Shown: piece after piece, positions 53,285 through 62,104 of the stretch
Layout of the letters: each line of letters begins with the position of its first letter
Numbering within the stretch: the stretch's first letter is position 1
Assembly (NCBI GenBank): GCA_032464575.1
Contig: JAWDKM010000001.1
Span: forward strand, 620,001-684,000
DNA from: Pontivivens sp032464575
Lineage (GTDB): Bacteria; Pseudomonadota; Alphaproteobacteria; Rhodobacterales; Rhodobacteraceae
Length of the DNA stretch: 64,000 bases
Reading direction: 5' to 3'
The notes under the pieces: generated by a model
Told to the model about the DNA's origin: nothing
Database searches by the model: none
What the model saw: the letters and a program-made list of their open reading frames with translations, nothing else
Translations under genes and position numbers: made by a program

Positions 53285-54261
53285 CGGCACTCCTCGACGG
53301 CATCGCGCGGAACCGCTTCGTCGTCTTCGGCCGGGCGGGGATGGACCTGTATGCCGACCCGCCGGGCGTCCGCAGTGAGGAGGCCGACACCTTCCACGCC
53401 GATCTCGGCGGCTCCGCGGCCAATATCGCGGCGGGTCTCTGCAAGCTGGGTGCGCAGGCCGCACTCGTCACCTCGGTCTCCGACGATGCGGTGGGACGCT
53501 TCTGCCTCAACAGGCTGCGGCACTACGGTGTGGACACCGCCCACGTCCGTGCCGTGGGGGGCGAGGCGCGCACCTCGCTCGCCGTTTACGAGAGCCGGAT
53601 CGAGGACTTCCAGAACGTCATCTACCGCAACGGCGCCGCCGATTTCGAGGTGACGGAAGCCGACGTGGAGGCGGTGGACCTTGCCTCCTACGGCGCACTC
53701 ATCACCACCGGCACTGTCTTCGCCGCCGAGCCGTCGCGCAGCGCGCATTTCCACGCCTTCGAGGCGGCGCGCGCCGCCGGCCTGCCGGTGATCCTCGACA
53801 TCGACTACCGCCCCTATTCCTGGCCCTCCCCACAGGTCGCGGCCGAGGTTCTGTCCCGCGCAGGCGCAGCCAGCGACATGATCGTCGGCAATGACGAGGA
53901 GTTCGGTTTCATGGCGGGCAACTTCGAGCGTGGCGTCGACATGGCCCGCGCTTTGGCCGCCGAGGGGCGCACGGTCATCTACAAGATGGGGGAAGGCGGT
54001 GCGATCACCTTCGCGGACGGCGAGGAGATCCGCACCGGCATCTACCCCGTCAAAGCCCTCAAACCCAACGGCGCGGGCGACAGCTTCATGGCGGGGCTCC
54101 TCTCCGCCCTCGCCGCGGGGCAGCCGCTGCGCGACGCGATCCTGCGCGGCTCGGCCTGCGCGGCCATCGTCGTCTCCAAACCCGGCTGCGCCCCCGCCAT
54201 GCCCACGCCCGATCAGCTCGACGCCTTCCTCGCCGAGCATCCCGGCCCGACGGAGGTCTGA
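53281..54261 (+). CDS. iolC: 5-dehydro-2-deoxygluconokinase IolC (PfkB family)
   Basis: IolC phosphorylates 2-deoxy-5-keto-gluconate with ATP. The 326-residue protein is a ribokinase/PfkB-family kinase: FHADLGGSAANIAAGLCKLG near residue 40 and the C-terminal ATP/anion-hole motif KPNGAGDSFMAGLL with the catalytic Asp. ATG 53281 overlaps the dioxygenase stop by four bases. The IolB-like gene begins three bases after its stop. Confidence 0.93.
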   Translation: MTALLDGIARNRFVVFGRAGMDLYADPPGVRSEEADTFHADLGGSAANIAAGLCKLGAQAALVTSVSDDAVGRFCLNRLRHYGVDTAHVRAVGGEARTSLAVYESRIEDFQNVIYRNGAADFEVTEADVEAVDLASYGALITTGTVFAAEPSRSAHFHAFEAARAAGLPVILDIDYRPYSWPSPQVAAEVLSRAGAASDMIVGNDEEFGFMAGNFERGVDMARALAAEGRTVIYKMGEGGAITFADGEEIRTGIYPVKALKPNGAGDSFMAGLLSALAAGQPLRDAILRGSACAAIVVSKPGCAPAMPTPDQLDAFLAEHPGPTEV

Positions 54262-54264
54262 GCC

Positions 54265-55107
54265 ATGCACATCCCCCCCTTCGACAACGCCAATGCCCCG
54301 ATCGTGGAGGCCGGCAACGCGCTGGTACCGCTCAACTACTTCAACATCGTCAAGCTGAAGAAGGGGGAGAGCTTCGCCTATGCCGTGCTGGGCTATGAGA
54401 CCTGCATTGCGCCCGCCACCGGCCTGATCGACGTGCGCGTCGGCGGCTTCGAGGCTAAGGGCCTCGGCGGCCGCGGCGTCGACGTCTGGGACGGGGAGCC
54501 CGAGGGCGTCTACGTCCCCACCGGCGCCGAGGCCCGCTTTATCTGCCTGTCCGATGCCGCCGAGATCTTCGTCGCGGGCGCGAAATACGACGAGGTGCTG
54601 GAGCCCTTCGCCGTGCGCGCGGACGAGATCGACCTCGTGCAATACGGCTCCGACGACACCAAGACCCACCGGAAGATCAAGCACATCCTGGGTCAGAAGC
54701 AGCACGGCCGCGTCGGCCGCCTGCTGGTCTCGGAGCTCTACACGGTGGGTGCGGGCGGCTGGTCGGGCTTTCCCAGCCACAAGCACGACACCGACCGCCT
54801 GCCCGACGAGACGCGCCACGACGAGACCTACAACTTCCGCTTCCGCCCCGCGCATGGCTCCGGGCTGCAGATGCTGCAGCGGGAGGACGGGGCGCCGGGG
54901 GACGCCTACCACATCGTCGACGGCTCCACGATCTGCATCGACAGGGGTTACCACCCCTGCGCGGTGCTGCCGGGCTACGAGATGTACTACTTCACCATCC
55001 TCGGCGGGCTCAGCCAGCGCAGCCTCGTGCAGTATTTTCAGCCGAGCCACGCGGACCAGGTGGAGACCATTCCGGGCATCAAGGACATGGTGGCGAAGTT
55101 CCGATGA
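54265..55107 (+). CDS. Second, divergent IolB/KduI-like cupin protein
   Basis: A 280-residue protein with the IolB double-cupin plan: metal-ligand region GFPSHKHDTD and DETYNFRF, then IDRGYHPCAVLPGYEMYYF. It lacks the canonical IolB WSSYPSHRHDEDD-LEETYYHRL context and its C-terminus differs (QRSLVQYFQPSHADQ), so it is a distant paralogue of the iolB at 42420. It lies in the forward operon between iolC and the repeat region before iolJ. Either it is a second isomerase for a variant intermediate or it has replaced a step; the sequence does not say which. Confidence 0.8.
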   Translation: MHIPPFDNANAPIVEAGNALVPLNYFNIVKLKKGESFAYAVLGYETCIAPATGLIDVRVGGFEAKGLGGRGVDVWDGEPEGVYVPTGAEARFICLSDAAEIFVAGAKYDEVLEPFAVRADEIDLVQYGSDDTKTHRKIKHILGQKQHGRVGRLLVSELYTVGAGGWSGFPSHKHDTDRLPDETRHDETYNFRFRPAHGSGLQMLQREDGAPGDAYHIVDGSTICIDRGYHPCAVLPGYEMYYFTILGGLSQRSLVQYFQPSHADQVETIPGIKDMVAKFR

Positions 55108-55130
55108 CGGGACCCGCCCAGTTGCCCCCC

Positions 55131-55186
55131 GGTCCGGGCCACGCGCCCGGACGGCGGCCGCACCACCCCCCCGGTGCGGCCGCTCC
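55131..55186. repeat. 56-bp GC-rich direct repeat with hairpin, copy 1
   Basis: Copy 1 of a 56-base repeat that starts GGTCCGGGCC and ends GCGGCCGCTCC. From 55154 to 55183 it holds a perfect 11-base stem: GCGGCCGCACC pairs with GGTGCGGCCGC across an ACCCCCCC loop, which would be a very stable RNA hairpin. It lies in the iolB-like to iolJ gap. Confidence 0.75.
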
Positions 55187-55265
55187 GGGTTGGGGCTCAG
55201 CTCAACGCTTGATCCTACGGGGCACGAGACCCGTCCACGGAAGCAGCCGGTCGCGACTGGGGGAC

Positions 55266-55321
55266 GGTCCGGGCCTCTGGCACGGACCACGGCCGCACCG
55301 CCCCCCCGGAGCGGCCGTTCC
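55266..55321. repeat. 56-bp GC-rich direct repeat with hairpin, copy 2
   Basis: Copy 2, 135 bases downstream of copy 1 with the same internal spacing: GGTCCGGGCC, then GGCCGCACC, a C7 run and GCGGCCG. The stem here is seven bases (CGGCCGC at 55290-55296 with GCGGCCG at 55311-55317). A further 13-base inverted repeat joins GGACCACGGCCGC (55284-55296) to GCGGCCGTGGTCC (55337-55349), so alternative pairings are possible. Confidence 0.75.
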
Positions 55322-55405
55322 CTGCCCCCCTGCGGCGCGGCCGTGGTCCTGTCGTGGTGGCTCGATCAAGACGTCACGGCATTCTGCCCCGCGCAGCGCC
55401 CCGCC

Positions 55406-56248
55406 ATGCCCCTCGTAAACCTCGCCGACGTCCTCCAACCCGCCCTACGGGAGCACTACGCCGTCGGCGGCCTCGTCTGCCTCGGCTGGGAGGACGCGCG
55501 CGCCTATGTCCGCGCCGCCGAAGCCGAGGGCCTGCCCGTGATCCTCCAGGCCGGACCGTCCTGCCGGAAGCACACCCCCCTGCCCGTCCTCGGCGCCATG
55601 TTCCGCCAGCTTGGCGAGGCCGCCTCCGTCCCCGTTGTCGCCCATCTCGACCACGGCTACACGTTCGAGGAATGCCGCGAAGCGCTCGACAGCGGCTTCA
55701 CCTCGCTGATGTATGACGGCTCGCGCCAGCCCCTGGCACGGAACATCGAGGAGACGGTGCGCGTCGCCGAGCTCGCCCACGCCGCCGGGATCTCCTGCGA
55801 AGGGGAGATCGGCTTCGTCGGTTATGCCCAGGGCGAGGACAGCCGCGGTACCGACCCGGACGACGCCGCCCGCTTCGCGCGAGACACGCAGGTGGACGCC
55901 ATGGCGGTCTCCGTCGGCAACGTGCACCTGCAACGAAACCGCGAGGGCGGCCTCGACGAGGACCGCATCCGCGCCATCGAGGCGGTGACCGACATGCCCC
56001 TCGTCATCCACGGCGGCTCCGGCGTGCCGTGGGCGCAGCGGGCACACCTTGCCCGCACCTCGGCGATCTGCAAGTTCAACATCGGGACCGAGTTGCGCAT
56101 GGAGTTCGGCCGCGCGCTGCGCGCCACCCTCGCCGAGGATCCCGACGGCTTCGACAGGGTCCAGATCCTCTCGGCTATCGAAGCACCCATCGAGGCCGCG
56201 GCCCGCGCGGTCCTGCGCACCCTCGCGCCCAACGGAGGCACGCCATGA
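55406..56248 (+). CDS. iolJ: Class II aldolase IolJ-like
   Basis: Cleaves 2-deoxy-5-keto-gluconate-6-phosphate to dihydroxyacetone phosphate and malonate semialdehyde. The 280-residue class II fructose-bisphosphate-aldolase-family protein has Zn/catalytic residues in HLDHG (His80, Asp82, His83), EGEIG, IHGGSGVP and the phosphate loop FNIGTEL. ATG 55406 opens it; the ribosome site is weak (CGCAGCG) and the frame is open far upstream through the repeat region. The GC-rich repeat pair sits directly before it. Its stop overlaps iolG by four bases. Confidence 0.88.
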   Translation: MPLVNLADVLQPALREHYAVGGLVCLGWEDARAYVRAAEAEGLPVILQAGPSCRKHTPLPVLGAMFRQLGEAASVPVVAHLDHGYTFEECREALDSGFTSLMYDGSRQPLARNIEETVRVAELAHAAGISCEGEIGFVGYAQGEDSRGTDPDDAARFARDTQVDAMAVSVGNVHLQRNREGGLDEDRIRAIEAVTDMPLVIHGGSGVPWAQRAHLARTSAICKFNIGTELRMEFGRALRATLAEDPDGFDRVQILSAIEAPIEAAARAVLRTLAPNGGTP

Positions 56249-57237
56249 TCTCAATCGGACTGCTCGGCTGCGGCCGCATTGGCCAGGTCCACGCCCGCTC
56301 GCTGATGCGGCTGCCCGGCGCGCGCCTCGCTGCGGTCGCCGACGCGGTCCCGGCGGGCGCCCGGGCGCTCGCCGACGCGACGGGCGCCGAGATGCGGGAG
56401 ACCGACGCGATCATCGCAGCCCCTGACATCGACGCGGTGATCGTCGCCACGCCCACCAGCCTGCATTTTGACCAGATCCACGCGTCCGCCGCGGCGGGCA
56501 AGGCGATCTTCTGCGAGAAGCCCATCGACCTCTCCGCCGAACGTGCCGCAACTTGCCGCGATGCCGTCGACGCGGCGGGGGTCCCGTTCATGACCGCCTT
56601 CAACCGCCGCTTCGATCCCCACTTCGCATATCTGCAGGCCGAGCTCAGCGCGGGCGCGATCGGCGCCGTCGAACTCGTCGTCATCACATCGCGCGACCCG
56701 TCCCCGCCACCGATCCCGTACATCGAGAGCTCCGGCGGGCTGTTCCGCGACATGACGATCCACGACTTCGATATGGCGCGCGTCCTGCTGGGGGAGGAAC
56801 CGGTCGAGGTCTTCGCCACCGGCGCCTGCCTCGTCGACCCGGCCATCGGCGCAGCGGGCGACATCGACACGGCTGCGGTCACGCTTCGCACGGCCTCCGG
56901 CAAGCTGTGCCAGATCAACAACTCGCGCCGCGCCACCTACGGCTACGACCAGCGGATCGAAGTGCATGGAGCGGGTGGCCTCCTGCAGGCCGCCAACGCG
57001 CCCGTCCACCTCGTGACCCAGGCCGATGGCGCGGGCTTTCGCAGCGCACCGACGCAGCCCTTCTTCCTCGAACGCTACGAGGCCGCCTATGTCGCGGAGC
57101 TCGCCTATTTCGTGACGGCGCTGGAGGCGGGCTCGGCGATCACGCCGGGCATCGCCGACGGGGTCGCGGCGCAGCGGCTCGCCGATGCGGCGGCCCGCTC
57201 GCTGGAGGGGGGACGGCCCGTCCGGCTCGTCCCCTAG
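56245..57237 (+). CDS. iolG: myo-Inositol 2-dehydrogenase IolG
   Basis: IolG catalyses the first step, oxidising myo-inositol to 2-keto-myo-inositol with NAD. The 330-residue protein has the Gfo/Idh Rossmann motif GLLGCGRIGQVHARSL, the Lys of FCEKPIDLS and the IolG signature GGLFRDMTIHDFDMAR with its catalytic His. It is the last gene of the forward operon. The last four bases (CTAG) are shared with the convergent membrane-protein gene. Confidence 0.93.
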   Translation: MISIGLLGCGRIGQVHARSLMRLPGARLAAVADAVPAGARALADATGAEMRETDAIIAAPDIDAVIVATPTSLHFDQIHASAAAGKAIFCEKPIDLSAERAATCRDAVDAAGVPFMTAFNRRFDPHFAYLQAELSAGAIGAVELVVITSRDPSPPPIPYIESSGGLFRDMTIHDFDMARVLLGEEPVEVFATGACLVDPAIGAAGDIDTAAVTLRTASGKLCQINNSRRATYGYDQRIEVHGAGGLLQAANAPVHLVTQADGAGFRSAPTQPFFLERYEAAYVAELAYFVTALEAGSAITPGIADGVAAQRLADAAARSLEGGRPVRLVP

Positions 57238-57824
57238 ATCACCCGCCGCACCAGCGAGCAGGTGCGATAGATCAGCCAGATCAGCGCGATGGCCATGAAG
57301 AGCCCGGCGATCTTGCCCGCGATCGCGCCGAGCATGGTCGCCGCCCGCGCACTGCCCGGACCCGCGAGGTCGCCCACCACGGCACTGAGCATCGTGCATA
57401 GCACCGCCGACAGCACCCCGCCCGAGAGGAGGAAGCGCCAGTGCAGCTTCAGCCGGTCGAACGGCACGGCGTGACCGGTTCCCAGCCGGAACAGCGAAAA
57501 GACGGTCGGCGCGCTGGTCAGCAGCACCGCGTAGAGTGCCGCGACCTCGATCCTCAGCAGCATCTCGTGGTCGAAGACTGCGGAGACGAGAACCCCCACC
57601 GGAGCCAGGATCAGGACGGAGCGCCAGCCGAACAGCCATGCGGCCAGGACGAGGAAACCGTAGTGAAGATGCAGGAATGTCCCCTCGAACCAGCTCAAAT
57701 AGGCCAGGATGCGATCAGGGGAGTTCACAGTACTTTCTTCGAGGACCGGCAATACGATCCAGAACACGAATAAGGCGAGCATCACCAAGAGCAATACAGA
57801 ACGCCTCGCTGGCGACAGGTTCAT
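57234..57824 (-). CDS. Small integral membrane protein of unknown function
   Basis: A 196-residue protein with about five hydrophobic segments (near 8-28, 55-80, 90-110, 130-150, 165-185) joined by short loops, including FEGTFLHLHYGF and MLLRIEVAALYAV. No family is recognised. Its codon use is slightly less GC-biased than its neighbours and it starts at the edge of an AT-richer block, so it may be a later addition to the region. Confidence 0.7.
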   Translation of the reverse strand: MNLSPARRSVLLLVMLALFVFWIVLPVLEESTVNSPDRILAYLSWFEGTFLHLHYGFLVLAAWLFGWRSVLILAPVGVLVSAVFDHEMLLRIEVAALYAVLLTSAPTVFSLFRLGTGHAVPFDRLKLHWRFLLSGGVLSAVLCTMLSAVVGDLAGPGSARAATMLGAIAGKIAGLFMAIALIWLIYRTCSLVRRVI

Positions 57825-58227
57825 TCGTCACTTCCTACTCTCCCCCCTTTCATCTACCGACCTTCATCAACGCGCTGATTTTACTAAAAATATCAATCTT
57901 CCGAATTTTCGATGTAAAACAGGCGCATAGACCGCTCTCCCACAGCGTCACGTCCAGATAATAGCAGCCTCGCAAAACATCTATGCCGCTGCGTCTCATC
58001 CTTCGTTGTCGGTGCGTCTCACCGCATCGGCCGTGTCGACGTGGATCCTCAAGTGCACATCCTGAGGTTGAAAGTAAAAAATCGAGACCGGATCCGACCT
58101 GCCGCGCTCCGAAATCGCCTAAGGACCGGTCACCGCTCGATAGAACCACCGGCGCGCAATCGGCGGAAGAGCAGTTGGGATCGTATGCAAATCGGGGGCG
58201 AGCATACGGGCCCAGCCCGGGCGACAA
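57825..58227. other. AT-richer non-coding stretch
   Basis: About 400 bases with visibly lower GC than the rest of the window (for example the run from 57880 to 57925 with AATATC, AATTTTCG and TGTAAAA). Open frames on both strands lack domain content. It separates the inositol locus from the winged-helix gene and could hold the promoter of the membrane protein. Likely a recombination boundary, by base composition only. Confidence 0.5.
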
Positions 58228-58668
58228 CTACAGATTGAACTCCGCGCCCGGCACGATCCGGTAGGAACCGGCCTTCGATCCCTCCGGCATCTCGATCAAA
58301 TTCCGTTCGAGGAGCTGGCGCAACGCCCTGTAGAAGGTCGGCTGCGTCATCGGCTTGAGCAGATCGTGCCGCCGAATCGCGTCGCTGCGCACGAAGCGAT
58401 TCTCTTCCCCGCACAACTCCTGCAGTACATAGAGGACATCGCGCTCGTGTCTGGAGAGTGTGTTGAGCCCAAGATCACGCTCCATGCTCTCGATCAGCAT
58501 GCGAAGCTGGAACAATGGCCCGAGTTTGTTCGTCAACGCGATATCTCGAGGATGAAGTTGCCTGTCCGTGTTCGACCACGAAGCAGCGTTGGATGATCTT
58601 GACGCGCTCTTGTAGGTTTGTCGCCTGCACGATGCAAACCGTTTGATGGCGAATACAACGGCACGCAT
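58228..58668 (-). CDS. Winged-helix (MarR-like) DNA-binding protein
   Basis: A putative transcription factor next to a type I secretion set. Its last 85 residues look like a winged helix: LSRHERDVLYVLQEL as first helices, MTQPTFYRALRQLLERNLIEM as the recognition helix, and the wing KAGSYRIV. The start is unsure: the open frame begins at 58668 but the first 40 residues are unusually Ser/Arg-rich, and an internal ATG at 58500 would give a 90-residue protein. It is six bases downstream of the HlyD-like stop, so it may be the last gene of the secretion operon. Confidence 0.6.
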   Translation of the reverse strand: MRAVVFAIKRFASCRRQTYKSASRSSNAASWSNTDRQLHPRDIALTNKLGPLFQLRMLIESMERDLGLNTLSRHERDVLYVLQELCGEENRFVRSDAIRRHDLLKPMTQPTFYRALRQLLERNLIEMPEGSKAGSYRIVPGAEFNL

Positions 58669-58674
58669 CCCGCC

Positions 58675-59982
58675 CTAGTCCCGAAATGCACTGTCCCTGA
58701 CCCGCACCACGGGCCGGACGATGTAGTCGAGGACGGACTTGCGCCCCGACAGGAATTCGACCTGCGCGACCATGCCCGGCATGATGTCGAGCGGCCGCTC
58801 CCGGTCATCGACCAGTTCGGAGCGCGCGGCGACATCGACGACGAACACGTTTTCCTCCCGCTCCGGATGCGGTACGGCGCTGGCGCCGATGCGCCGCACC
58901 TCGCCGCGCAGCGCACCGTAGCGGGAGAAGTCGTAGGCGGTGACCTTCACGTTCACCGACTGGCCGGGATAGAGGAACGCGATGTCGGCGGGCCGCACGA
59001 AGGCCTCGATCAGCAGCGTGTCGTCGAGGGGCACGACGTCTACAAGCTCCTGCCCTGCCCGGACGAAGCCGCCGACCGCCGGCACGTGGACCCGGTTGAC
59101 CACACCGCGGGTCTGCGCGCGGATTTCCAGCCGGTCGAGCCGCTCCTCAAGCGCAGGCAGCAGGGGCTGCAACCCGCCGAGCTCCGCCGTCGCGCGTGCG
59201 AGCTCGGCCAGCGCGTCGGAGCGGAAGCGGCTTTCGAGCGCGCTCAACCGTGTCTCCAGCTCCGCCGCACGCAGCCGTTCGCGCGAAAGCTGCGAGGCGG
59301 CCTGCGACGCCCGCCCGTCGAGCTCTCCCAGCTCGATGCGCAGTTGCAGGAGCGACGTCTCGGGCTCCAGGTTACGGTTCACGAGCGGTTCGACCATCGC
59401 GATCTGCTGCCGGAGGAGCCCATGGGTGGAGCGGGCAGAGGCGAGCAGCACCTCCGCCTCGCCGATGGCCGCATCCTGCTGCTCGATCTGGGTGCGCAGG
59501 ACGTGGCGCTCGGTCTCGAGCTCCTGCCGCCGCGCCGCGAAGAGGGCGGCCTCGGATGTGACCTGCCCCGGCATCTGCTCGATCAGCGCATCGGGAAAGA
59601 CGGGCTCGCCGCCCTCGATCTCCGCCCTGAGCCGCGCGATCCGGGCCTCGAGCGCGCCCGCGCGCTGCCGTTCGGTGTCGAGCTGACCGCGCGCGAGGCT
59701 GCGGTCCATCTCCCCGATCAGCTGGCCGGCCTCCACCCGGTCGCCCTCTCGCACATGGATGCCGTAGAGCGCGCCGTCATCGGGCGCCTGCACGACGTGG
59801 ACCCGGCTGGTGGGCACGATCCGGCCGTCCGAACGGGTCACGTCGTCGATCTCGGTGACCGAGGCCCAGACACCTACGAGGACGAGGAAGGCGAGGATCG
59901 CGAACAGCAGGAGCGAGCCGCGGATGCCCCGTTCGCGGCGCCGCTCGCGCATCAGCGCCCGGAAGGTGTCGTCACCGGTCAC
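58675..59982 (-). CDS. Type I secretion membrane-fusion protein (HlyD/LapC family)
   Basis: The periplasmic adaptor that links the ABC exporter to the TolC-like channel. The 435-residue protein has one N-terminal membrane segment (near 22-43, SLLLFAILAFLVLVGVWA), a lipoyl half (GRIVPTSRVHVVQAPDDGAL), a long coiled-coil hairpin (about 95-275) and the C-terminal beta-barrel with GVVNRVHVPAVGGFV and PGMVAQVEFLSGRKSVLDYI, the standard HlyD family ending. Its start overlaps the exporter gene by 11 bases. Confidence 0.92.
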   Translation of the reverse strand: MTGDDTFRALMRERRRERGIRGSLLLFAILAFLVLVGVWASVTEIDDVTRSDGRIVPTSRVHVVQAPDDGALYGIHVREGDRVEAGQLIGEMDRSLARGQLDTERQRAGALEARIARLRAEIEGGEPVFPDALIEQMPGQVTSEAALFAARRQELETERHVLRTQIEQQDAAIGEAEVLLASARSTHGLLRQQIAMVEPLVNRNLEPETSLLQLRIELGELDGRASQAASQLSRERLRAAELETRLSALESRFRSDALAELARATAELGGLQPLLPALEERLDRLEIRAQTRGVVNRVHVPAVGGFVRAGQELVDVVPLDDTLLIEAFVRPADIAFLYPGQSVNVKVTAYDFSRYGALRGEVRRIGASAVPHPEREENVFVVDVAARSELVDDRERPLDIMPGMVAQVEFLSGRKSVLDYIVRPVVRVRDSAFRD

Positions 59983-62104
59983 CGGTCACCACCTTCGGCC
60001 GTGGCCGGTCGTTCGCCGCCGTCCCGCGCAGCAGCGCCTTCGGCCCATCGAGCACCACGCGCCCGCCATCGAGCACGATCACCCGGTCCACGGCGTCAAG
60101 CAGCGCCGTGCGATGGGTGACGAGAAGCAGCGTGCGGTCCCGCTCCAGCTCCGCGAGCCGCTTCACGAACGCCCGCTCCGACTGCACGTCCATCGCGCTG
60201 GTCGGCTCATCGAGCAGCAGGAGCGGCTTGCGCCCGATCAGGGCGCGGGCGAGCGCAATGGCCTGCCGCTGCCCGCCCGACAGCGCCCCGCCGCGTTCGG
60301 AGACCTCGAGGTCGTAGCCCATGGGATGCCGGGCGAGGAAATCGTGGATCCCGGCCGCCTTCGCCGCCTCCATGATCTCGTCGTCCCCCGGGCGCTCGGC
60401 GCCGACGGCGATGTTCTCCCGCACGGTGCCGCTGAAGAGCCAGACGTCCTGCAGCACCGTCCCGACATTGTTGCGCAGATCGACCGGGTGGATGTGGGAG
60501 ATGTCGGTGCCGTCCACCAGCACGTGCCCGCGGTCGGGCTCGTAGAGGCCGGCGATCAGACGGCCCACGGTGCTCTTGCCGGAGCCGATGCGGCCGAGGA
60601 TCGCCACGCGCTCCCCCGCCGCGATCTCGAAGCTCACGTCGTCGAGGCAGGGCTCCTTCTGCCCCGGATAAGCGAAGGAGACGCTGCGGAACGTGATGGA
60701 GGGGGAGAGGCGCGGGCGGCTCAGCCAGCTACGCCCGGCTTCGCCTTCCACCGGCATCTGCATCAGCGCGTTGATCGCGCGGTAGGAGGCGCGCGCCTGG
60801 CTCGCCCGCGTCATGGTCTGCGCGAGCTGGGCGAGGGGCGCGAGGGTGCGCCCCGTCAGGATCACGCAGGCGATCAGCGCGCCCATGCTCACTGTGCCCG
60901 CCTGGATCAGGAACACGCCGTAGAACACGATCATCACCTGTGCGGCCTGCTGGGTGAAGGCGGTGGCGTTCAGCGCGAACTGCGACACGGCGCGGGAGCG
61001 CAGCGCATGGTCGGACTGGCGCGCGAGCGCCCCCTCCCACCGTTGCCGCATCACGCGGGTGGCGCCCACGGTCTTGATGGTCTCCAGCCCCGACAGCGTC
61101 TCGACCAGCACGCCCTGCTTGTTCTGCCCCTCCGAATGGCTGCGGTCCGCGACGCGCGCGAGGATCGGCTGCACCGCGATGCCGACCAGCAGCACCAGCG
61201 GCACCGCAATGGCGGGCACGATGGCGAGCGGCCCGCCGATCAGACTGATGACGAGGATAAAGAGCGCGATGAAGGGCAGGTCCACCACGCCGACAAGCGT
61301 GGCCGAGGTGATGAAGTCGCGCAGCGTCTCGAACTCCCGCATCGTGCTGGCGAGCGCCCCGGTGGAGCCCCTTCGCGTCTTCATCTGCACGCCCAGGATG
61401 CGCTCGAAGATCCGCCGCCCCATCACAAGGTCAGCCCGCTGCCCCGCCCGGTCGATGAAGCTCGCGCGTAGCGACTTGATCAGGAAGTCGAAGAGCAGTG
61501 CGACCCCGATGCCCACGGTCAGGGCCAGCAGCGAGTCCGTCGCCTCGTTCGGCAGCACGCGGTCGTAGACCACCATGATGAAGATCGAGGTGGCAAGGCC
61601 CAGGACGCTGGAGATCGCGGCGGCGAGGATCACCTGCATGTAGGACCACCGGCTCTCCGCCAGCGTCGACCAGAACCAGTGCCCCTTCGCCGGGGCGGCC
61701 GGGCCACGCTCCGCGTCGGCGCGGGGGCGCAGCAGGACGGCGCGCCCGTCATGCATCGCCTCCAGGGCCCGGCGCCCGACATATCCCGCCCCGCGTTCGG
61801 ACAGGACCGGGTCGAAGACCGCGAACCGGTTGCCGCGGCGCTGCAGCACCAGCACCGCCGACCCGTCGGCCCGCGGCAGGATCGCGGGCAGCATGTCGTC
61901 GGTCAGCCGGCCCGCCCTCACCTGCCCCAGTGCCGCAACGAAGCCCAGCGCCTCGGCCGCGCGCACGACGTCACCAAGATCAGCGGCCGCCTTGAGCCCC
62001 GTCTCGTGAGCACGGACCTGCGCGAGCGAGGCGGCGAGCCCCTGCTCGCGCGCCGCGAAGATCAGGCAGGCCTCCAGCGGCGTGACGGCGGCCCCCGCGC
62101 TCAT
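59972..62104 (-). CDS. Type I secretion ABC exporter (LapB/HlyB-like)
   Basis: A 710-residue ABC exporter for large RTX or adhesin substrates. The N-terminal 130 residues resemble a C39-like domain without the catalytic Cys, used for substrate recognition. The membrane domain has six segments (from about 155), and the ATPase shows Walker A GRIGSGKST, signature LSGGQRQ, Walker B LLLLDEPTSAMD and the switch His in VTHRTALLD. No RTX-repeat substrate gene lies in the window. Start and stop overlap both neighbours. Confidence 0.92.
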   Translation of the reverse strand: MSAGAAVTPLEACLIFAAREQGLAASLAQVRAHETGLKAAADLGDVVRAAEALGFVAALGQVRAGRLTDDMLPAILPRADGSAVLVLQRRGNRFAVFDPVLSERGAGYVGRRALEAMHDGRAVLLRPRADAERGPAAPAKGHWFWSTLAESRWSYMQVILAAAISSVLGLATSIFIMVVYDRVLPNEATDSLLALTVGIGVALLFDFLIKSLRASFIDRAGQRADLVMGRRIFERILGVQMKTRRGSTGALASTMREFETLRDFITSATLVGVVDLPFIALFILVISLIGGPLAIVPAIAVPLVLLVGIAVQPILARVADRSHSEGQNKQGVLVETLSGLETIKTVGATRVMRQRWEGALARQSDHALRSRAVSQFALNATAFTQQAAQVMIVFYGVFLIQAGTVSMGALIACVILTGRTLAPLAQLAQTMTRASQARASYRAINALMQMPVEGEAGRSWLSRPRLSPSITFRSVSFAYPGQKEPCLDDVSFEIAAGERVAILGRIGSGKSTVGRLIAGLYEPDRGHVLVDGTDISHIHPVDLRNNVGTVLQDVWLFSGTVRENIAVGAERPGDDEIMEAAKAAGIHDFLARHPMGYDLEVSERGGALSGGQRQAIALARALIGRKPLLLLDEPTSAMDVQSERAFVKRLAELERDRTLLLVTHRTALLDAVDRVIVLDGGRVVLDGPKALLRGTAANDRPRPKVVTGDR

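Noticed and set aside
53230..55290. A 686-residue reverse-strand frame across iolC and the IolB-like gene
   Set aside because: Antisense of well-supported genes, with low-complexity composition.
55131..55349. The GC-rich repeats as a CRISPR array or as coding repeats at the N-terminus of iolJ
   Set aside because: Only two copies with one long gap, and iolJ has a normal family start at 55406; the in-frame extension reads as low-complexity Arg/Pro/Ala.
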